DNA of 64,000 bases from Clostridia bacterium. Its GTDB lineage: Bacteria; Bacillota_A; Clostridia; Oscillospirales; CAG-272. Positions 33,910 through 44,714 of this stretch are shown piece by piece. The notes under the pieces are model-generated. The model ran no database searches. It was not told where the DNA came from and saw only the letters and a program-made list of their open reading frames with translations. Location of the stretch: contig JAFTSQ010000015.1 of the NCBI GenBank assembly GCA_017467205.1, forward strand, positions 110,144-174,143. The letters run 5' to 3'. The first letter of the stretch is position 1. Every line of letters begins with the position of its first letter. A program made the position numbers and the translations under genes.

Positions 33910-35436
33910 ATGACGAACAGACGACTGTTTTTTTATAACGGAATACTCCTCACCGCAGTCGGAGTTGCGGTGAGGACTGTAACCCTGCTTTTCAACGCCT
34001 ACGTGTCACGCGCAGTCGGCGCAGAGGGCGTTGGACTCTTCACGCTTATCGGAACGCTTTATAACTTCGCCGTAACCTTTGCCACGTCGGGAATAAGCCT
34101 TACTATGACTCGCCTTGTCGCATCGTGTATCGGCGAGGGGCGGGGAGATAGATGCGGTGAAATACTGCGCTCGGGCGTTCTTTATTCCTTGGCGTTCGGT
34201 ATCGGAACGACGGCGGTAATGTTCTTCGGCGCACCGCTTTTTTCAAAATACATCCTCTTTGACGAAAGAACGCTAAGCTCTGTAAGAATACTCGCCATCT
34301 CCCTCGTGCCGATAGCGCTCACCGCCGTCTTCACGGGCTATTTCACGGGTGTAAAGCGGGTGAGAAAGAACGCAGTCTGCCAGGTTCTCTCGCAGGTGTT
34401 CAGAATGGTGATAACCGTGCTTGCCATAACCCGTCTTGCACCGCGCGGTGTTGAGTACGCCTGCATAGCACTGTCGATAGGCTCAACTCTCTCGGAGCTG
34501 TTTTGCTTCCTCGTTCTGCTCGTCGAAATGCTGCTCGAAAGAAAAGGGAAGTGCAGTCAAGGTGGCAGTGACGGCGAGCTTCGAGAGGTCGCCTCAATGG
34601 CACTGCCTCTTGCCTTTTCGGCGTATATGCGCTCGGCGCTTCTTACCATCGAGCATGTGCTGATTCCGAAGCGTCTGCGCCTGCGCTCCGACACGGCGTC
34701 CGAGGCTCTTTCGGCCTACGGAACTCTGCACGGGATGGCACTTCCAATGATTTTATACCCTATGGCAACCCTCACCTCGTTCTCGGGACTTTTAGTTCCG
34801 GAGTTCGCGGAAAGCTGTGCGGCAAAGGAGCAGGGAAGGGTGTCGCGCATAGCGAGCGAGGCACTCAATACCACCTTGATTTACGCGGTCGGTGTGGCGG
34901 TGCTGATATTTATGTTCTCCGAGGAGCTCGGCTACGTCGTTTACGATTCCTACTCGGCAGGATATTACATAGCAATGCTTGCTCCCGTGATACCCATAAT
35001 GTACCTCGACCACGTAACCGACTCAATGCTCAAGGGCATCGGTGAGCACGTCTATTCAATGTGGGTCAATATAACCGACTCGCTCCTCTCGGTTATACTC
35101 GTCTGGTTCTTGATTCCCGCTATGGGTATATCAGGCTACGCCCTCGTCATAATCCTTATGGAGAGCTATAATTTTATTCTCTCCGTCCTTCGCCTGCGTT
35201 CAAGAATCAGCTTCAGAATCAGCCCCCTTCGCTCCCTCGTTGCGCCCGCCGCAAACGCCGCCGCGTCAGCCTATCTGACCAAAAGCCTCTTCGGTCTGAA
35301 CGGCGCTGCCTCAAGCGCTCTGCCGCTTGTAATGAAAATGGTATTCTCGGTGTGTGTCTTCCTCGCACTCCAGCTTGCATTCGGCGCGCTTTCAGACCTT
35401 CTTAAAAGAAGAGTACGCAAGACGAAGCTTACTTAA
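33910..35436 (+). CDS. SpoVB/MurJ-like polysaccharide flippase (MOP superfamily)
   Basis: This 508-aa protein has about 12-14 membrane segments and matches the polysaccharide transporter branch of the MOP superfamily, closest in style to SpoVB (YNGILLTAVGVAVRTVTLLFNAYVSRAVGAEGVGLF). Family members flip lipid-linked sugars such as lipid II. SpoVB is needed for spore cortex synthesis in Bacillus, and paralogues serve capsule export. Sporulation genes are elsewhere in the window, so a cortex role is plausible but not proved. AAAGGAG is the ribosome site. Confidence 0.85.
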   Translation: MTNRRLFFYNGILLTAVGVAVRTVTLLFNAYVSRAVGAEGVGLFTLIGTLYNFAVTFATSGISLTMTRLVASCIGEGRGDRCGEILRSGVLYSLAFGIGTTAVMFFGAPLFSKYILFDERTLSSVRILAISLVPIALTAVFTGYFTGVKRVRKNAVCQVLSQVFRMVITVLAITRLAPRGVEYACIALSIGSTLSELFCFLVLLVEMLLERKGKCSQGGSDGELREVASMALPLAFSAYMRSALLTIEHVLIPKRLRLRSDTASEALSAYGTLHGMALPMILYPMATLTSFSGLLVPEFAESCAAKEQGRVSRIASEALNTTLIYAVGVAVLIFMFSEELGYVVYDSYSAGYYIAMLAPVIPIMYLDHVTDSMLKGIGEHVYSMWVNITDSLLSVILVWFLIPAMGISGYALVIILMESYNFILSVLRLRSRISFRISPLRSLVAPAANAAASAYLTKSLFGLNGAASSALPLVMKMVFSVCVFLALQLAFGALSDLLKRRVRKTKLT

Positions 35437-35442
35437 AAATTC

Positions 35443-35474
35443 AGCCGCAAAGCCGATTTTTCGGCTTTGCGGCT
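35443..35474 (+). terminator. intrinsic terminator after the flippase gene
   Basis: AGCCGCAAAGCCGA, loop TTTT, TCGGCTTTGCGGCT, followed by AAATTTTG. Confidence 0.82.
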
Positions 35475-35490
35475 AAATTTTGCGCGCGTA

Positions 35491-35519
35491 TTGACAAACG
35501 CCTTAAAATATTATATAAT
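35491..35519 (+). promoter_or_regulatory. perfect consensus promoter upstream of the kinase-argS genes
   Basis: TTGACA (35491-35496), 17 nt, TATAAT (35514-35519). Confidence 0.88.
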
Positions 35520-35550
35520 ACTATGATAGATTAATTAGACGGAGATGCTT

Positions 35551-36372
35551 ATGAAGGACAAAATTTCACTTGCAGGCGACCTCGGAAGCGGAAAAAGCAC
35601 GGTTTCCGCAATCCTTGTGGACAAGCTCGGCGCGGAATATTACTCCACCGGTGCGATAGTCCGCTCCATTGCGGCAAAGCACGGTATGAGCGTCGTTGAG
35701 CTCAACGAATATATGGAAACTCATCCCGAGATAGACCACGAAATAGACGACGGACTCGTCGCACTCGGAGCGGTTGATAAGAGCCTTATTATCGACTCGA
35801 GAATGGCTTGGCACTTCACGCCCGACACATTTAAGGTCTACCTATCGACAGACATTGAAACGAGCGCGCTCAGGATAATGGGCGCAAACCGCACAGGCGA
35901 GCACGCCTCAACTCTTGAACAAACCGTTGCCGATACGAAGCGCCGCGTTGAGAGCGAGAAGAAGAGATATCTTGAGCAGTACGGAGTGCACATCAAGGAC
36001 CTTTCAAACTATTCGCTCGTTATAGATACGACCTACGCACAGCCCGGCGAGATAGCCGACGCGATATGCGCAGCGTTCACCGAATGGCAGAGCGACCGCA
36101 GCTACAAGAGAGTTCTTATCTCTCCCGAGCGCCTCAATTATTACGACGATGCACCCGATGAGATAAAGGTAAATCGTCTTGCCGCGTCCGTCGACCTTGG
36201 CGAAGCCATTCCGGAGATAACTGTCTTTGAGCGTGACGGCGAGTTCTTCGTCGAGGACGGTCTTGAGAGCGCGCTTGCATACGCCTTCTCAATGCGCACC
36301 TTCCTACCCGCAAGGCTCGTGAAGGATAGAACAGAGGGCAGGAAATACGTAAAAATGCAGAATTCACTTTGA
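35551..36372 (+). CDS. cytidylate-kinase-like P-loop protein with extra C-terminal domain
   Basis: This 273-aa protein begins with a P-loop kinase domain of the archaeal-type (d)CMP kinase family: GDLGSGKSTVSAILVDKLG (residues 9-27), YYSTGAIVRSIAAKHGMSVVELN, and IDSRMAWHF. That domain normally ends near residue 180. The remaining 90 residues (KRVLISPERLNYYD...VFERDGEFFVEDGLESALAYAF) form an added domain I do not recognise. Its DG(E/D) pattern recalls ParB-like substrate-binding folds, but weakly. Phosphorylation of CMP or a related nucleotide is the family function. GGAG lies 6 nt before the ATG at 35551, and argS follows 12 nt later. Confidence 0.75.
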   Translation: MKDKISLAGDLGSGKSTVSAILVDKLGAEYYSTGAIVRSIAAKHGMSVVELNEYMETHPEIDHEIDDGLVALGAVDKSLIIDSRMAWHFTPDTFKVYLSTDIETSALRIMGANRTGEHASTLEQTVADTKRRVESEKKRYLEQYGVHIKDLSNYSLVIDTTYAQPGEIADAICAAFTEWQSDRSYKRVLISPERLNYYDDAPDEIKVNRLAASVDLGEAIPEITVFERDGEFFVEDGLESALAYAFSMRTFLPARLVKDRTEGRKYVKMQNSL

Positions 36373-36384
36373 GAGGCATAAGAT

Positions 36385-38121
36385 ATGATTAAACTTAAGA
36401 AAAAGATAGCCGCGGCGCTCTTTGCCGCGGTACAGGAAAAATTTGCAGGCGCACAGCTTACCGAAGAGGAAATATACGATATGCTCGAGTATCCGCCCGA
36501 CAGCGCAATGGGCGATATCGCTCTTCCTTGCTTCCGCCTTGCAAAGAGCTTGCGTAAAGCACCCGTTATGATAGCAGAAATGCTCTCCGACGGTCTTGCA
36601 GTCGACGAGCTCTCCTCGGTCAGCGCACTGAACGGCTACCTCAATATGAAGATAGCTCCCGCCGCATTTGCAAAGCGCGTTACGGGCGAGATATTCGCCC
36701 TCGGCGATAAGTACGGCTCGCCTATGACGGGCGAGGGAAAGACCGTAGTGCTCGACTACTCCTCACCGAACGTTGCAAAGCCATTCCACATCGGTCACCT
36801 TGGCACGACCGTGATAGGTCACTCCTTAAAGCTCCTTCACGAGTTTGCGGGCTACGACTGCGTCGGAATCAATTATCTTGGCGATTGGGGCACGCAGTTC
36901 GGTAAGCTGATAGTTGCCTACAAGATGTGGGGCGACAAGCAGAAGGTCGAGGAGGGCGGCGTTGACGAGCTGGTATCCCTCTACGTCAAGATAAATAACG
37001 CGATAAGCGAGGAGGCGGAGGCGAGCGAGGACAAGAAGAGCTCTCGCCTTGGCGATATGTCGCGCGAGGAGTTTTCGAAGCTTGAGCAGGGGGACGAGGA
37101 AAACCTTGCTCTTTGGCGTTGGTTTGTCGATGTCAGCCTTGCCGAGTACGAGAAGACCTATAAGCTCCTCGGCATCAGCTTTGACAGCTACAAGGGCGAG
37201 TCCTTCTATACCGATAAAATGCCCCGTCAGGTCGAGAAGCTTCGCGAAATGGGACTTCTCAAGATAGACGACGGCGCATCGGTCGTCGACCTCTCGGAGT
37301 GGAATATGCCCGTCTGCCTTATCTTAAAGCGCGACGGCTCAACCCTCTATCCCACCCGTGATATCGCCGCGGCGGTATACAGGCAGGAAACCTATAACTT
37401 TGATAAGGCAATATACGTCACCAGCGCGGCTCAATCGCTCCACTTTGCACAGTGGTTCAAGGTCGTTGAGCTTATGGGCTACGATTGGCATAAGAGCCTC
37501 GTCCACGTTCCTTACGGAACGGTCAGCATCAACGGCGCGAAGCTCGCGACCCGTACGGGCAACGTAGTGCTCTTGAAGGATCTCTTCCGTGAGGCTATAA
37601 GACGCGTCGGCGAGATTACTAAGGATAAGTATTCGGACATCTCGGAGCGCGAGGCAATTGCCGAGGCTGTCGGTGTCGGAGCGGTTATCTTCTACTACCT
37701 TTCCAACAACCGTATGCGTGATATCGACTTCAATATTGAGGACGCGCTCTCCTTCGACGGAAATACCGGCCCTTACGCGCAGTACACCTACGCCCGCACC
37801 TGCTCGGTGCTTGAGCGCGCAGGCGAGCGCGGCGAGATGACCGACGCAAATCTTACCGCCGAGGAGGCAGAGCTTTCGAAGGCTCTTTCGAGATTCCCCG
37901 AGCGCATAAACGCCGCTCTCGATTCCTACGAGCCGAGCGACGTAACGAGATATATCCTTGAGCTTTGTGCCGCATTCAACCGCTTTTATCACGAGTGCAG
38001 TATCCTCTCCTGTGAGGATGCGGCAGAGAAGCAGAACCGCATAGCGCTTACCGCGGCAACCAATCAGGTGCTTAAAACCGCACTTCACCTTATTTGTATG
38101 AAAACCCCCGAAAAGATTTAA
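36385..38121 (+). CDS. argS: arginine--tRNA ligase
   Basis: This 578-aa class I synthetase charges tRNA-Arg. Visible are the N-terminal Add-1 domain, the HIGH-type motif SSPNVAKPFHIGHLG (about residue 130), GDWGTQFGKL, and the C-terminal DALR anticodon-binding domain (AQYTYARTCSVLERAG onward). Length is normal for ArgS. It follows the kinase-like gene by 12 nt and precedes yebC by 18 nt, in what looks like a housekeeping operon. Confidence 0.97.
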   Translation: MIKLKKKIAAALFAAVQEKFAGAQLTEEEIYDMLEYPPDSAMGDIALPCFRLAKSLRKAPVMIAEMLSDGLAVDELSSVSALNGYLNMKIAPAAFAKRVTGEIFALGDKYGSPMTGEGKTVVLDYSSPNVAKPFHIGHLGTTVIGHSLKLLHEFAGYDCVGINYLGDWGTQFGKLIVAYKMWGDKQKVEEGGVDELVSLYVKINNAISEEAEASEDKKSSRLGDMSREEFSKLEQGDEENLALWRWFVDVSLAEYEKTYKLLGISFDSYKGESFYTDKMPRQVEKLREMGLLKIDDGASVVDLSEWNMPVCLILKRDGSTLYPTRDIAAAVYRQETYNFDKAIYVTSAAQSLHFAQWFKVVELMGYDWHKSLVHVPYGTVSINGAKLATRTGNVVLLKDLFREAIRRVGEITKDKYSDISEREAIAEAVGVGAVIFYYLSNNRMRDIDFNIEDALSFDGNTGPYAQYTYARTCSVLERAGERGEMTDANLTAEEAELSKALSRFPERINAALDSYEPSDVTRYILELCAAFNRFYHECSILSCEDAAEKQNRIALTAATNQVLKTALHLICMKTPEKI

Positions 38122-38139
38122 GAGAACGGAGATATAGAT

Positions 38140-38865
38140 ATGTCAGGACATTCAAAATGGAATAACATCAAGCACAAGAAGGAAAAGGCTGACGCAGCAA
38201 AGGCGAAAATCTTTACCAAGATAGGCAAGGAGATGGCGGTTGCCATCAAGGCGGGCGGCCCCGACCCCTCGGTCAACGGCAAGCTTCGCGACCTTATCGC
38301 AAAGGCAAAGGCTAATAACGTGCCCAACGATAACATTCAGCGCACCATCAAGAAATTCTCGGACAACTCGGATATCGATTACGAGGATATCACCTACGAG
38401 GGCTACGGTCCTTCGGGAGTTGCGATAATCGTTGAAACCTCGACGGATAACCGCAATCGTACCGCAGGAAACGTAAGAGCGTGGTTCAACAAGTACGGCG
38501 GCAACCTCGGTCAGAACGGATGCGTCGGCTTTATGTTCGAGGAGAAGGGCGTTATCAGCATCGTCGACGAGGACGAGGAGATAGACGAGGATAAGATTAT
38601 GGAGGACGCGCTTGAGTGCGGCGCGGAGGACATAAAGAGTGACGACGGTGAGTATACTATCTACACCGACTCGCAGGAGCTTGATTCGGTTCGCGACGCG
38701 ATAATTGCTCTCGGCTATAAGATAAGCACCGCCGACGTTGCAAAGGTTCCCACCACCTACGTTGAGCTCACAAATCCCGAGGACGTCGAGAATATGGAAA
38801 AGATGCTCGATAAGTTCAACGAGGACGACGACGTAAACGCAGTTTATCATAACTGGGACAGCTGA
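38140..38865 (+). CDS. yebC: YebC/PmpR-family protein
   Basis: This 241-aa protein has the family start MSGHSKWNNIKHKKEKADA and the blocks NGKLRDLIAKAKANNVPNDNI and YEGYGPSGVAIIVE. YebC/PmpR proteins were described as transcriptional regulators, and YebC2-type members help ribosomes through polyproline stretches; which subtype this is cannot be judged here. GGAG precedes the ATG. Its stop codon overlaps the start of the next gene by one base. Confidence 0.95.
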   Translation: MSGHSKWNNIKHKKEKADAAKAKIFTKIGKEMAVAIKAGGPDPSVNGKLRDLIAKAKANNVPNDNIQRTIKKFSDNSDIDYEDITYEGYGPSGVAIIVETSTDNRNRTAGNVRAWFNKYGGNLGQNGCVGFMFEEKGVISIVDEDEEIDEDKIMEDALECGAEDIKSDDGEYTIYTDSQELDSVRDAIIALGYKISTADVAKVPTTYVELTNPEDVENMEKMLDKFNEDDDVNAVYHNWDS

Positions 38866-39293
38866 TGAAATTTTTAGAAAACACGGATAAGCGGGCGAAG
38901 CTATACCTCATCGCAGGTATTTCTGCGATCCCCGTGTGTATAGTTGCGCTCGCCGCAGGAACGCTCTTGGGGCTCAAGGCAAAGTATTTTCCGATGGCGC
39001 TTTTAATGGTGCTATCCGCCCTGTCGGCGTACGCCGCGCCCTTCCTTCTGCGTGCCTTTGCAGAAAGGCGTGCGGCGATCCAAATCGGAAATCTCGCACA
39101 CGGGGCAGGGCTTATGCTCTTTTCCGAGATATCGGATAGCCTTCTCTTAAAGGAAGACGCCGTGCGCGCTCTTGCCGCAAAGGGCGAGAGGTGGGGGCTC
39201 TACGGTGAGCTCACGCTCGGCGAGTGCGGATTTTTGAAAAAGCCCTCCGAAGAACATAGCGAGGGCGAGTGTAACGAAGTAAACGAAGAATAA
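38865..39293 (+). CDS. small membrane protein of unknown function, yebC-coupled
   Basis: I do not recognise this 142-aa protein. It has two predicted membrane helices near the N-terminus (LYLIAGISAIPVCIVALAAGTLLGL and FPMALLMVLSALSAYAAPFLLRAF), then a soluble part of about 75 residues with a charged tail ending in EEHSEGECNEVNEE. The ATG overlaps the yebC stop (TGATG), so translation is coupled. A CACGCCGAG/CTCGGCGTG hairpin (39296-39318) follows before uvrB. Confidence 0.65.
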   Translation: MKFLENTDKRAKLYLIAGISAIPVCIVALAAGTLLGLKAKYFPMALLMVLSALSAYAAPFLLRAFAERRAAIQIGNLAHGAGLMLFSEISDSLLLKEDAVRALAAKGERWGLYGELTLGECGFLKKPSEEHSEGECNEVNEE

Positions 39294-39338
39294 TTCACGC
39301 CGAGAATACCTCGGCGTGTTGGCAGAAGGGAGTTAGGT

Positions 39339-41300
39339 ATGAGCGGCGAGAAATTCAAGCTTGTGAGCGATTACAGTCCGACGGGCGACCAGCCCGAAGC
39401 GATAGACGCACTCGTGCGCGGTATCGAAGCCGGCGAGCGCGCGCAAACGCTCGTGGGCGTTACGGGCTCGGGTAAGACCTTCACTATGGCGAACGTCATT
39501 GCCCGTCTTAACAGACCCACCCTCGTCCTCGCTCATAACAAAACCCTTGCCGCCCAGCTCTGCACCGAGTTCCGCGGCTTTTTCCCGGAGAACGCCGTAG
39601 AGTATTTCGTGTCATATTACGACTACTATCAGCCGGAGGCATACATTCCCGGCAAGGATATGTATATCGAGAAGGACGCAATGATAAACGACGAGATAGA
39701 TATGCTCCGTCACAGTGCAACCTCATCGCTTTTTGAGCGCCGTGACGTTATAATCGTCGCGTCGGTTTCCTGCATATATTCGCTCGGTGACCCCGAGGAG
39801 TACAGCAGCCTTCTCGTTTCGGTAAGACCGGGTATGCAGATGAGCCGCGACGAGCTCGTATCCCGCCTCGTTTCCATAAGCTACGAGAGAAACGATATGA
39901 ACTTCGTCAGAAATAAGTTCCGCGTTCGCGGTGACGTCGTTGAGGTCTTTCCCGCCTCGCGCACCGACAGCGCAGTAAGAATAGAATTCTTCGGCGACGA
40001 GATAGACCGCGTCAGCCGTATAAATACGGTAACGGGCGAGGTCACCGAAAGGCTTTCCTACGCCGCTATTTTCCCCGCAACTCACTACGCCGTGTCTGAC
40101 GATAAAAGAGAGGCGGCTCTTCTCGAAATTGAGGAGGAGATGCGGGAGCGTGTCGAGTTTTTCAAGAGTCAGAACAAGCTGATAGAGGCGCAGAGAATAG
40201 AGGAACGCACCAAATACGACCTCGAAATGCTCCGCGAGGTCGGCTTCTGCTCGGGTGTCGAAAACTACTCGCGCGTCCTAAGCGGCAGACCTGCGGGCTC
40301 AACGCCCTACACGCTTCTTGACTATTTTCCCGACGATTTCATAATCTTTGTCGACGAGTCGCACGTAACGCTTCCACAGGTGCGTGGTATGAGCGGCGGA
40401 GATTCTGCAAGAAAGAAGAACCTCGTCGAATACGGCTTCCGTCTTCCGTCGGCGTACGATAACCGTCCGCTCTTCTTTGAGGAGTTTGAGGAAAAGTACC
40501 GTCAGGCAATCTACGTGAGCGCAACTCCCGGCGAGTACGAGCGTGCGGAGAGCTCAAGCATCGTTGAGCAGATAATCCGCCCCACAGGACTCGTTGACCC
40601 CGAGGTCACCGTCCGTCCGATAGAAGGTCAGGTCGACGACCTCATTTCAGAAATCAGAAAAACCACCGAGCGCGAGGAAAAGGTGCTCGTCACCACTATG
40701 ACGACGAGTATGGCGGAAAAGCTTACCGAGTATCTCGCGACCCACGGTATAAAGGTAAAATACATTCACCACCAGATAGAAACCATCGAGCGTATGGAGA
40801 TAATCCGCGACCTGCGCCTCGGCGAGTTCGACGTGCTCGTCGGAATCAACCTTCTGCGTGAGGGTCTTGATATTCCCGAGGTGTCGCTCGTCGCGATACT
40901 TGACGCGGATAAGGAGGGCTTCCTTCGTAGCGAAACCTCGCTTATACAGACGATAGGAAGAGCCGCGCGAAACGTCAACGGCCACGTAATAATGTACGCC
41001 GACAGAATAACCGGCTCAATGAAGGCGGCAATAGACGAAACCAACCGCCGCCGCGCAATCCAGATGCGCTATAACGAGGAGCACGGCATAACGCCTACGA
41101 GCGTAAAAAAGCGCGTTGCCGACATAATAGAAATAGGCAAGCGCGAAAAGCCCGAAAAGACGAAAAAGCTCACCTCGCTCGAGAGGGCAAGGCTTATCGA
41201 GCAGCTCACGGGCGAGATGCGCGAGGCGGCGCGCTCTCTTGAATTTGAGAAGGCGGCGTATATCCGCGACCGCATAAAAGAGCTGAAAAACACCATTTGA
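39339..41300 (+). CDS. uvrB: UvrABC excision repair subunit B
   Basis: This 653-aa helicase-like protein verifies DNA damage with UvrA and recruits UvrC in nucleotide excision repair. Walker [16 protein letters not shown] is at residue 39, the beta-hairpin [12 protein letters not shown] near 92, helicase motifs [12 protein letters not shown] and [14 protein letters not shown] follow, and the C-terminal UVR motif ([16 protein letters not shown]) is complete. It sits 16 nt upstream of uvrA. AAGGGAG is the ribosome site, behind a leader hairpin at 39296-39318. Confidence 0.98.
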   Translation: MSGEKFKLVSDYSPTGDQPEAIDALVRGIEAGERAQTLVGVTGSGKTFTMANVIARLNRPTLVLAHNKTLAAQLCTEFRGFFPENAVEYFVSYYDYYQPEAYIPGKDMYIEKDAMINDEIDMLRHSATSSLFERRDVIIVASVSCIYSLGDPEEYSSLLVSVRPGMQMSRDELVSRLVSISYERNDMNFVRNKFRVRGDVVEVFPASRTDSAVRIEFFGDEIDRVSRINTVTGEVTERLSYAAIFPATHYAVSDDKREAALLEIEEEMRERVEFFKSQNKLIEAQRIEERTKYDLEMLREVGFCSGVENYSRVLSGRPAGSTPYTLLDYFPDDFIIFVDESHVTLPQVRGMSGGDSARKKNLVEYGFRLPSAYDNRPLFFEEFEEKYRQAIYVSATPGEYERAESSSIVEQIIRPTGLVDPEVTVRPIEGQVDDLISEIRKTTEREEKVLVTTMTTSMAEKLTEYLATHGIKVKYIHHQIETIERMEIIRDLRLGEFDVLVGINLLREGLDIPEVSLVAILDADKEGFLRSETSLIQTIGRAARNVNGHVIMYADRITGSMKAAIDETNRRRAIQMRYNEEHGITPTSVKKRVADIIEIGKREKPEKTKKLTSLERARLIEQLTGEMREAARSLEFEKAAYIRDRIKELKNTI

Positions 41301-41315
41301 CGAAGGATACCGAAA

Positions 41316-44150
41316 ATGTCGAAAAATATAATTGTAAAGGGCGCGAGGGTAAACAACCTCAAAAATATCAACGTAACGATTCCGCGCGACAAGCTCGTTA
41401 TTCTGACGGGCCTTTCGGGAAGCGGAAAGTCCTCGCTCGCCTTTGACACGCTTTACGCGGAGGGTCATCGCCGCTTCGTCGAGAGCCTGTCGTCCTATGC
41501 AAGAATGTTTCTCGGGCAGATGGACAAGCCCGAGGTTGATATGATAGAGGGACTTTCTCCCTCGATATCCATAGACCAGAAAACCACCTCGAAGAACCCC
41601 CGCTCCACCGTCGGAACGGTCACCGAAATATACGACTATCTTCGTCTGCTTTACGCAAGAGTTGGCGTGCCTCATTGCCCCGTTTGCGGCAAGGAGATAA
41701 AGCAGCAGTCGCAGGACCAGATAGTTGACAGAATAATGTCGCTCCCCGAGGGCATGCGCTTTATGGTGCTCGCGCCCGTAGTAAGAGCGCAGAAGGGTAT
41801 GCACGAGAAGGTCTTTGCCGACGCAAGAAAGTCCGGCTTCGCCCGCGTGAGAGTCGACGGAAATCTCTACGACCTTTCCGAAACCATATCCCTTGACAAA
41901 AATATCAAGCACACAATAGAGATAGTCCTTGACCGTCTCGTTATGAAGGATGACATCCGCTCCCGCCTCTCCGACTCGGTAGAGAGCGCGCTTAAGGTCG
42001 CCGACGGCAGAGTCAGCATTCTGACGGTAGAAAGGGACGGCGGCGAGGGCGAGAGATTTGATTTCTCGCAAAAATACGCCTGCGAGGAGCACGGCATAAG
42101 CTTCCCGGAGCTTGAGCCGCGTATGTTCTCCTTCAACAGCCCGATAGGCGCGTGCTCTGCCTGCGCGGGCATTGGAAACACGCAGTGCATATCCGTCAAA
42201 AAACTCATACCGCATAAGGAGCTCTCGCTTCGTAACGGCGGTATCGCCGCAAACGGATTTAAGACGATGACCGAGGACTCCTGGACAGGCCCTCTCCTTG
42301 CCGCAGTAGGCGAGGACTTCGGCTTCACCCTCGACACACCTCTTTCGGAGTTCTCCGAGGAGGCAATGAACGTGCTGATGTACGGTGCACCGAACAGAAC
42401 CTACGAGGTCACCCGTTATTTCGGCGGTGTCGGCAGAGAGCAGAGAACTACCTTCGACGGTATAGTCAAGATAATCGAGCGCAGAATGAAGATGGTCGGC
42501 GGCGACTATTATCAGCAATTCGTTGAGGAAGTGCCTTGCCCTGCCTGTCGCGGACGCAGGCTTTCGGATACCGTTCTCTCGGTAACCGTCGGCGGACTGA
42601 ATATTGACGAGATATGTCGCCTCTCCATAGATAAAATGCTCGCCTTTGTCGAAGGACTCGAGCTTACCGAATCCGAGGCGAAGATAGCAAACGAGGTTTT
42701 GAAGGAGATAAAGGCAAGGCTTAATTTCCTCATCCGTGTCGGACTCGAATACCTTAACCTTGCAAGAACGGCAGGCACACTATCGGGCGGTGAGGCGCAG
42801 AGAATCCGCCTTGCAACGCAGATAGGCTCGGCACTCACGGGCGTGCTCTATATCCTCGACGAGCCGAGCATAGGTCTTCATCAACGCGATAACGGCAGGC
42901 TCATAAAAACCCTTGAGAATCTTCGTGATCTTGGCAACAGCGTTCTCGTTGTTGAGCACGACGAGGATACTATGCGCGCGGCGGACTTTATCGTGGACAT
43001 CGGCCCGGGCGCGGGAATCAGTGGCGGCGAGGTTGTCGTTACGGGAACTCCCGAGGAGGTCGCAAAATGCGAAAAATCCATCACGGGTGCCTACCTTTCG
43101 GGTAGAAAGTGCATCCCCGTGCCGAAAACTCGCAGGCAAGGAAACGGTAGCTTCCTTCGCATCGAGGGCGCGGCAGAGAACAACCTAAAGAACGTAAACG
43201 TCGATATTCCCCTCGGCACCTTCGTTGCCGTAACCGGTGTTTCTGGCAGCGGAAAATCCTCGCTCGTCAATTCGGTGCTTTATTCCACCCTCGCTCGCGA
43301 CCTTAACCGCGCGGTTACCTATCCCGGCAAGGTCGACAGAATTTTGGGACTTGAAAATCTCGATAAGGTCATAGCGATAGACCAAAGCCCGATAGGCAGA
43401 ACCCCTCGCTCAAACCCCGCAACCTATACAGGCCTCTTTACCGATATAAGAAATCTCTTTGCAAAAACGCAGGACTCTAGGGCAAAGGGCTACGACGCGG
43501 GCAGATTTTCCTTCAACATCAAGGGCGGCAGATGCGAAGCCTGCCAGGGTGACGGCGTTAAGTGCATAGAAATGAACTTCTTGCCCGACGTTTACGTCAA
43601 GTGCGATGTCTGCGGCGGAAAGAGATACAACCGCGATACCCTCGACGTTAAATACAAGGGTAAGAATATCTACGACGTCCTTGAAATGACGGTAGAGGAG
43701 GGAGTATCCTTCTTCGACGGTCTGCCCCAGCTTCAGCGCAAGCTGCAAACCCTCCTTGACGTCGGACTCGGCTATATCAAAATCGGTCAGTCCTCAACCA
43801 CCCTTTCGGGCGGTGAGGCGCAGAGAGTCAAGCTCGCGACCGAGCTTTCAAAGCGCCCGACGGGCAAGACCATATATATCCTCGACGAGCCGACCACAGG
43901 TCTTCACACCGAGGACGTTTCAAGGCTTATAAAGATACTTCAAAGGCTCGTTGACGGCGGAAATACCGTCGTGGTAATTGAGCATAACCTCGACCTGATA
44001 AAGACTGCCGACCACATCATCGACCTCGGACCTGAGGGCGGCGACGGCGGCGGAACGGTGGTTGCCACGGGAACTCCCGAAGAGGTCGCAAAATGCGAAA
44101 AATCTTACACGGGTGCCTTCATTAAGGAGAAACTCGGGGAGGCTTTGTGA
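41316..44150 (+). CDS. uvrA: UvrABC excision repair subunit A
   Basis: This 944-aa ATPase finds DNA lesions in nucleotide excision repair. Two ABC modules are complete: Walker [20 protein letters not shown] (about 32) and [16 protein letters not shown] (about 640), with signatures [12 protein letters not shown] and [12 protein letters not shown]. Zinc modules are visible at [15 protein letters not shown] and [18 protein letters not shown]. It follows uvrB by 15 nt and overlaps the nrdG start by one base. Confidence 0.98.
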   Translation: MSKNIIVKGARVNNLKNINVTIPRDKLVILTGLSGSGKSSLAFDTLYAEGHRRFVESLSSYARMFLGQMDKPEVDMIEGLSPSISIDQKTTSKNPRSTVGTVTEIYDYLRLLYARVGVPHCPVCGKEIKQQSQDQIVDRIMSLPEGMRFMVLAPVVRAQKGMHEKVFADARKSGFARVRVDGNLYDLSETISLDKNIKHTIEIVLDRLVMKDDIRSRLSDSVESALKVADGRVSILTVERDGGEGERFDFSQKYACEEHGISFPELEPRMFSFNSPIGACSACAGIGNTQCISVKKLIPHKELSLRNGGIAANGFKTMTEDSWTGPLLAAVGEDFGFTLDTPLSEFSEEAMNVLMYGAPNRTYEVTRYFGGVGREQRTTFDGIVKIIERRMKMVGGDYYQQFVEEVPCPACRGRRLSDTVLSVTVGGLNIDEICRLSIDKMLAFVEGLELTESEAKIANEVLKEIKARLNFLIRVGLEYLNLARTAGTLSGGEAQRIRLATQIGSALTGVLYILDEPSIGLHQRDNGRLIKTLENLRDLGNSVLVVEHDEDTMRAADFIVDIGPGAGISGGEVVVTGTPEEVAKCEKSITGAYLSGRKCIPVPKTRRQGNGSFLRIEGAAENNLKNVNVDIPLGTFVAVTGVSGSGKSSLVNSVLYSTLARDLNRAVTYPGKVDRILGLENLDKVIAIDQSPIGRTPRSNPATYTGLFTDIRNLFAKTQDSRAKGYDAGRFSFNIKGGRCEACQGDGVKCIEMNFLPDVYVKCDVCGGKRYNRDTLDVKYKGKNIYDVLEMTVEEGVSFFDGLPQLQRKLQTLLDVGLGYIKIGQSSTTLSGGEAQRVKLATELSKRPTGKTIYILDEPTTGLHTEDVSRLIKILQRLVDGGNTVVVIEHNLDLIKTADHIIDLGPEGGDGGGTVVATGTPEEVAKCEKSYTGAFIKEKLGEAL

Positions 44151-44701
44151 TGTATTACGCCGAAATCAAGAAGAACGATATTGCAAACGGCGAGGGTATA
44201 AGAACAACCCTTTTCGTCAGCGGATGCCGAAATAAGTGCAAAAACTGCTTCAACCAAGCCACCTGGGATTTTGGGTTTGGCGACCCGTTTACAAGCGAGG
44301 TGATGGAGGATATCCTCGACACCTTTGAAAGCCCCTTTATCAGCGGGCTTACTCTCCTCGGCGGCGAGCCTATGGAGCCCGAAAACCAGGAGGGAATCCT
44401 TCCTCTTCTTCGCGAAATGAAAAAGAGATACCCGAACAAAACCGTCTGGCTCTTCACGGGTAATCTCTACGAGGAGCTGACGGGTCAGCTCGGTGAGCAC
44501 TATAAGTGCCTGCCCATCACAAACGAGCTTCTATCCTACGTCGATATTTTAGTCGACGGCAGGTACGTGGAGGAGCTCAAAAATCTCGGTCTGCGCTTCC
44601 GCGGCTCGTCTAATCAGCGCATAATTGATATGAACAAAACTCGCGCCGAGGGCAGCGTCGTGATATGGGACGGCTGCCGCCTCGATAAAAGCTATAACTG
44701 A
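44150..44701 (+). CDS. nrdG: anaerobic ribonucleotide reductase activating protein
   Basis: This 183-aa radical-SAM enzyme generates the glycyl radical on the anaerobic ribonucleotide reductase NrdD. The cluster motif is SGCRNKCKNCFN (C-x3-C-x2-C, residues about 25-34) and LTLLGGEPM binds SAM. No nrdD is in the window. The ATG at 44150 shares one base with the uvrA stop and is used rather than the GTG just before it. Together with uvrBA upstream and dut downstream this forms a DNA-precursor and repair cluster. Confidence 0.93.
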   Translation: MYYAEIKKNDIANGEGIRTTLFVSGCRNKCKNCFNQATWDFGFGDPFTSEVMEDILDTFESPFISGLTLLGGEPMEPENQEGILPLLREMKKRYPNKTVWLFTGNLYEELTGQLGEHYKCLPITNELLSYVDILVDGRYVEELKNLGLRFRGSSNQRIIDMNKTRAEGSVVIWDGCRLDKSYN

Positions 44702-44714
44702 AAGGACAAAAGAA

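Noticed and set aside
41016..42518. 500-codon minus-strand open frame opposite uvrB/uvrA
   Set aside because: The plus strand encodes canonical UvrB and UvrA with all motifs across the same interval.
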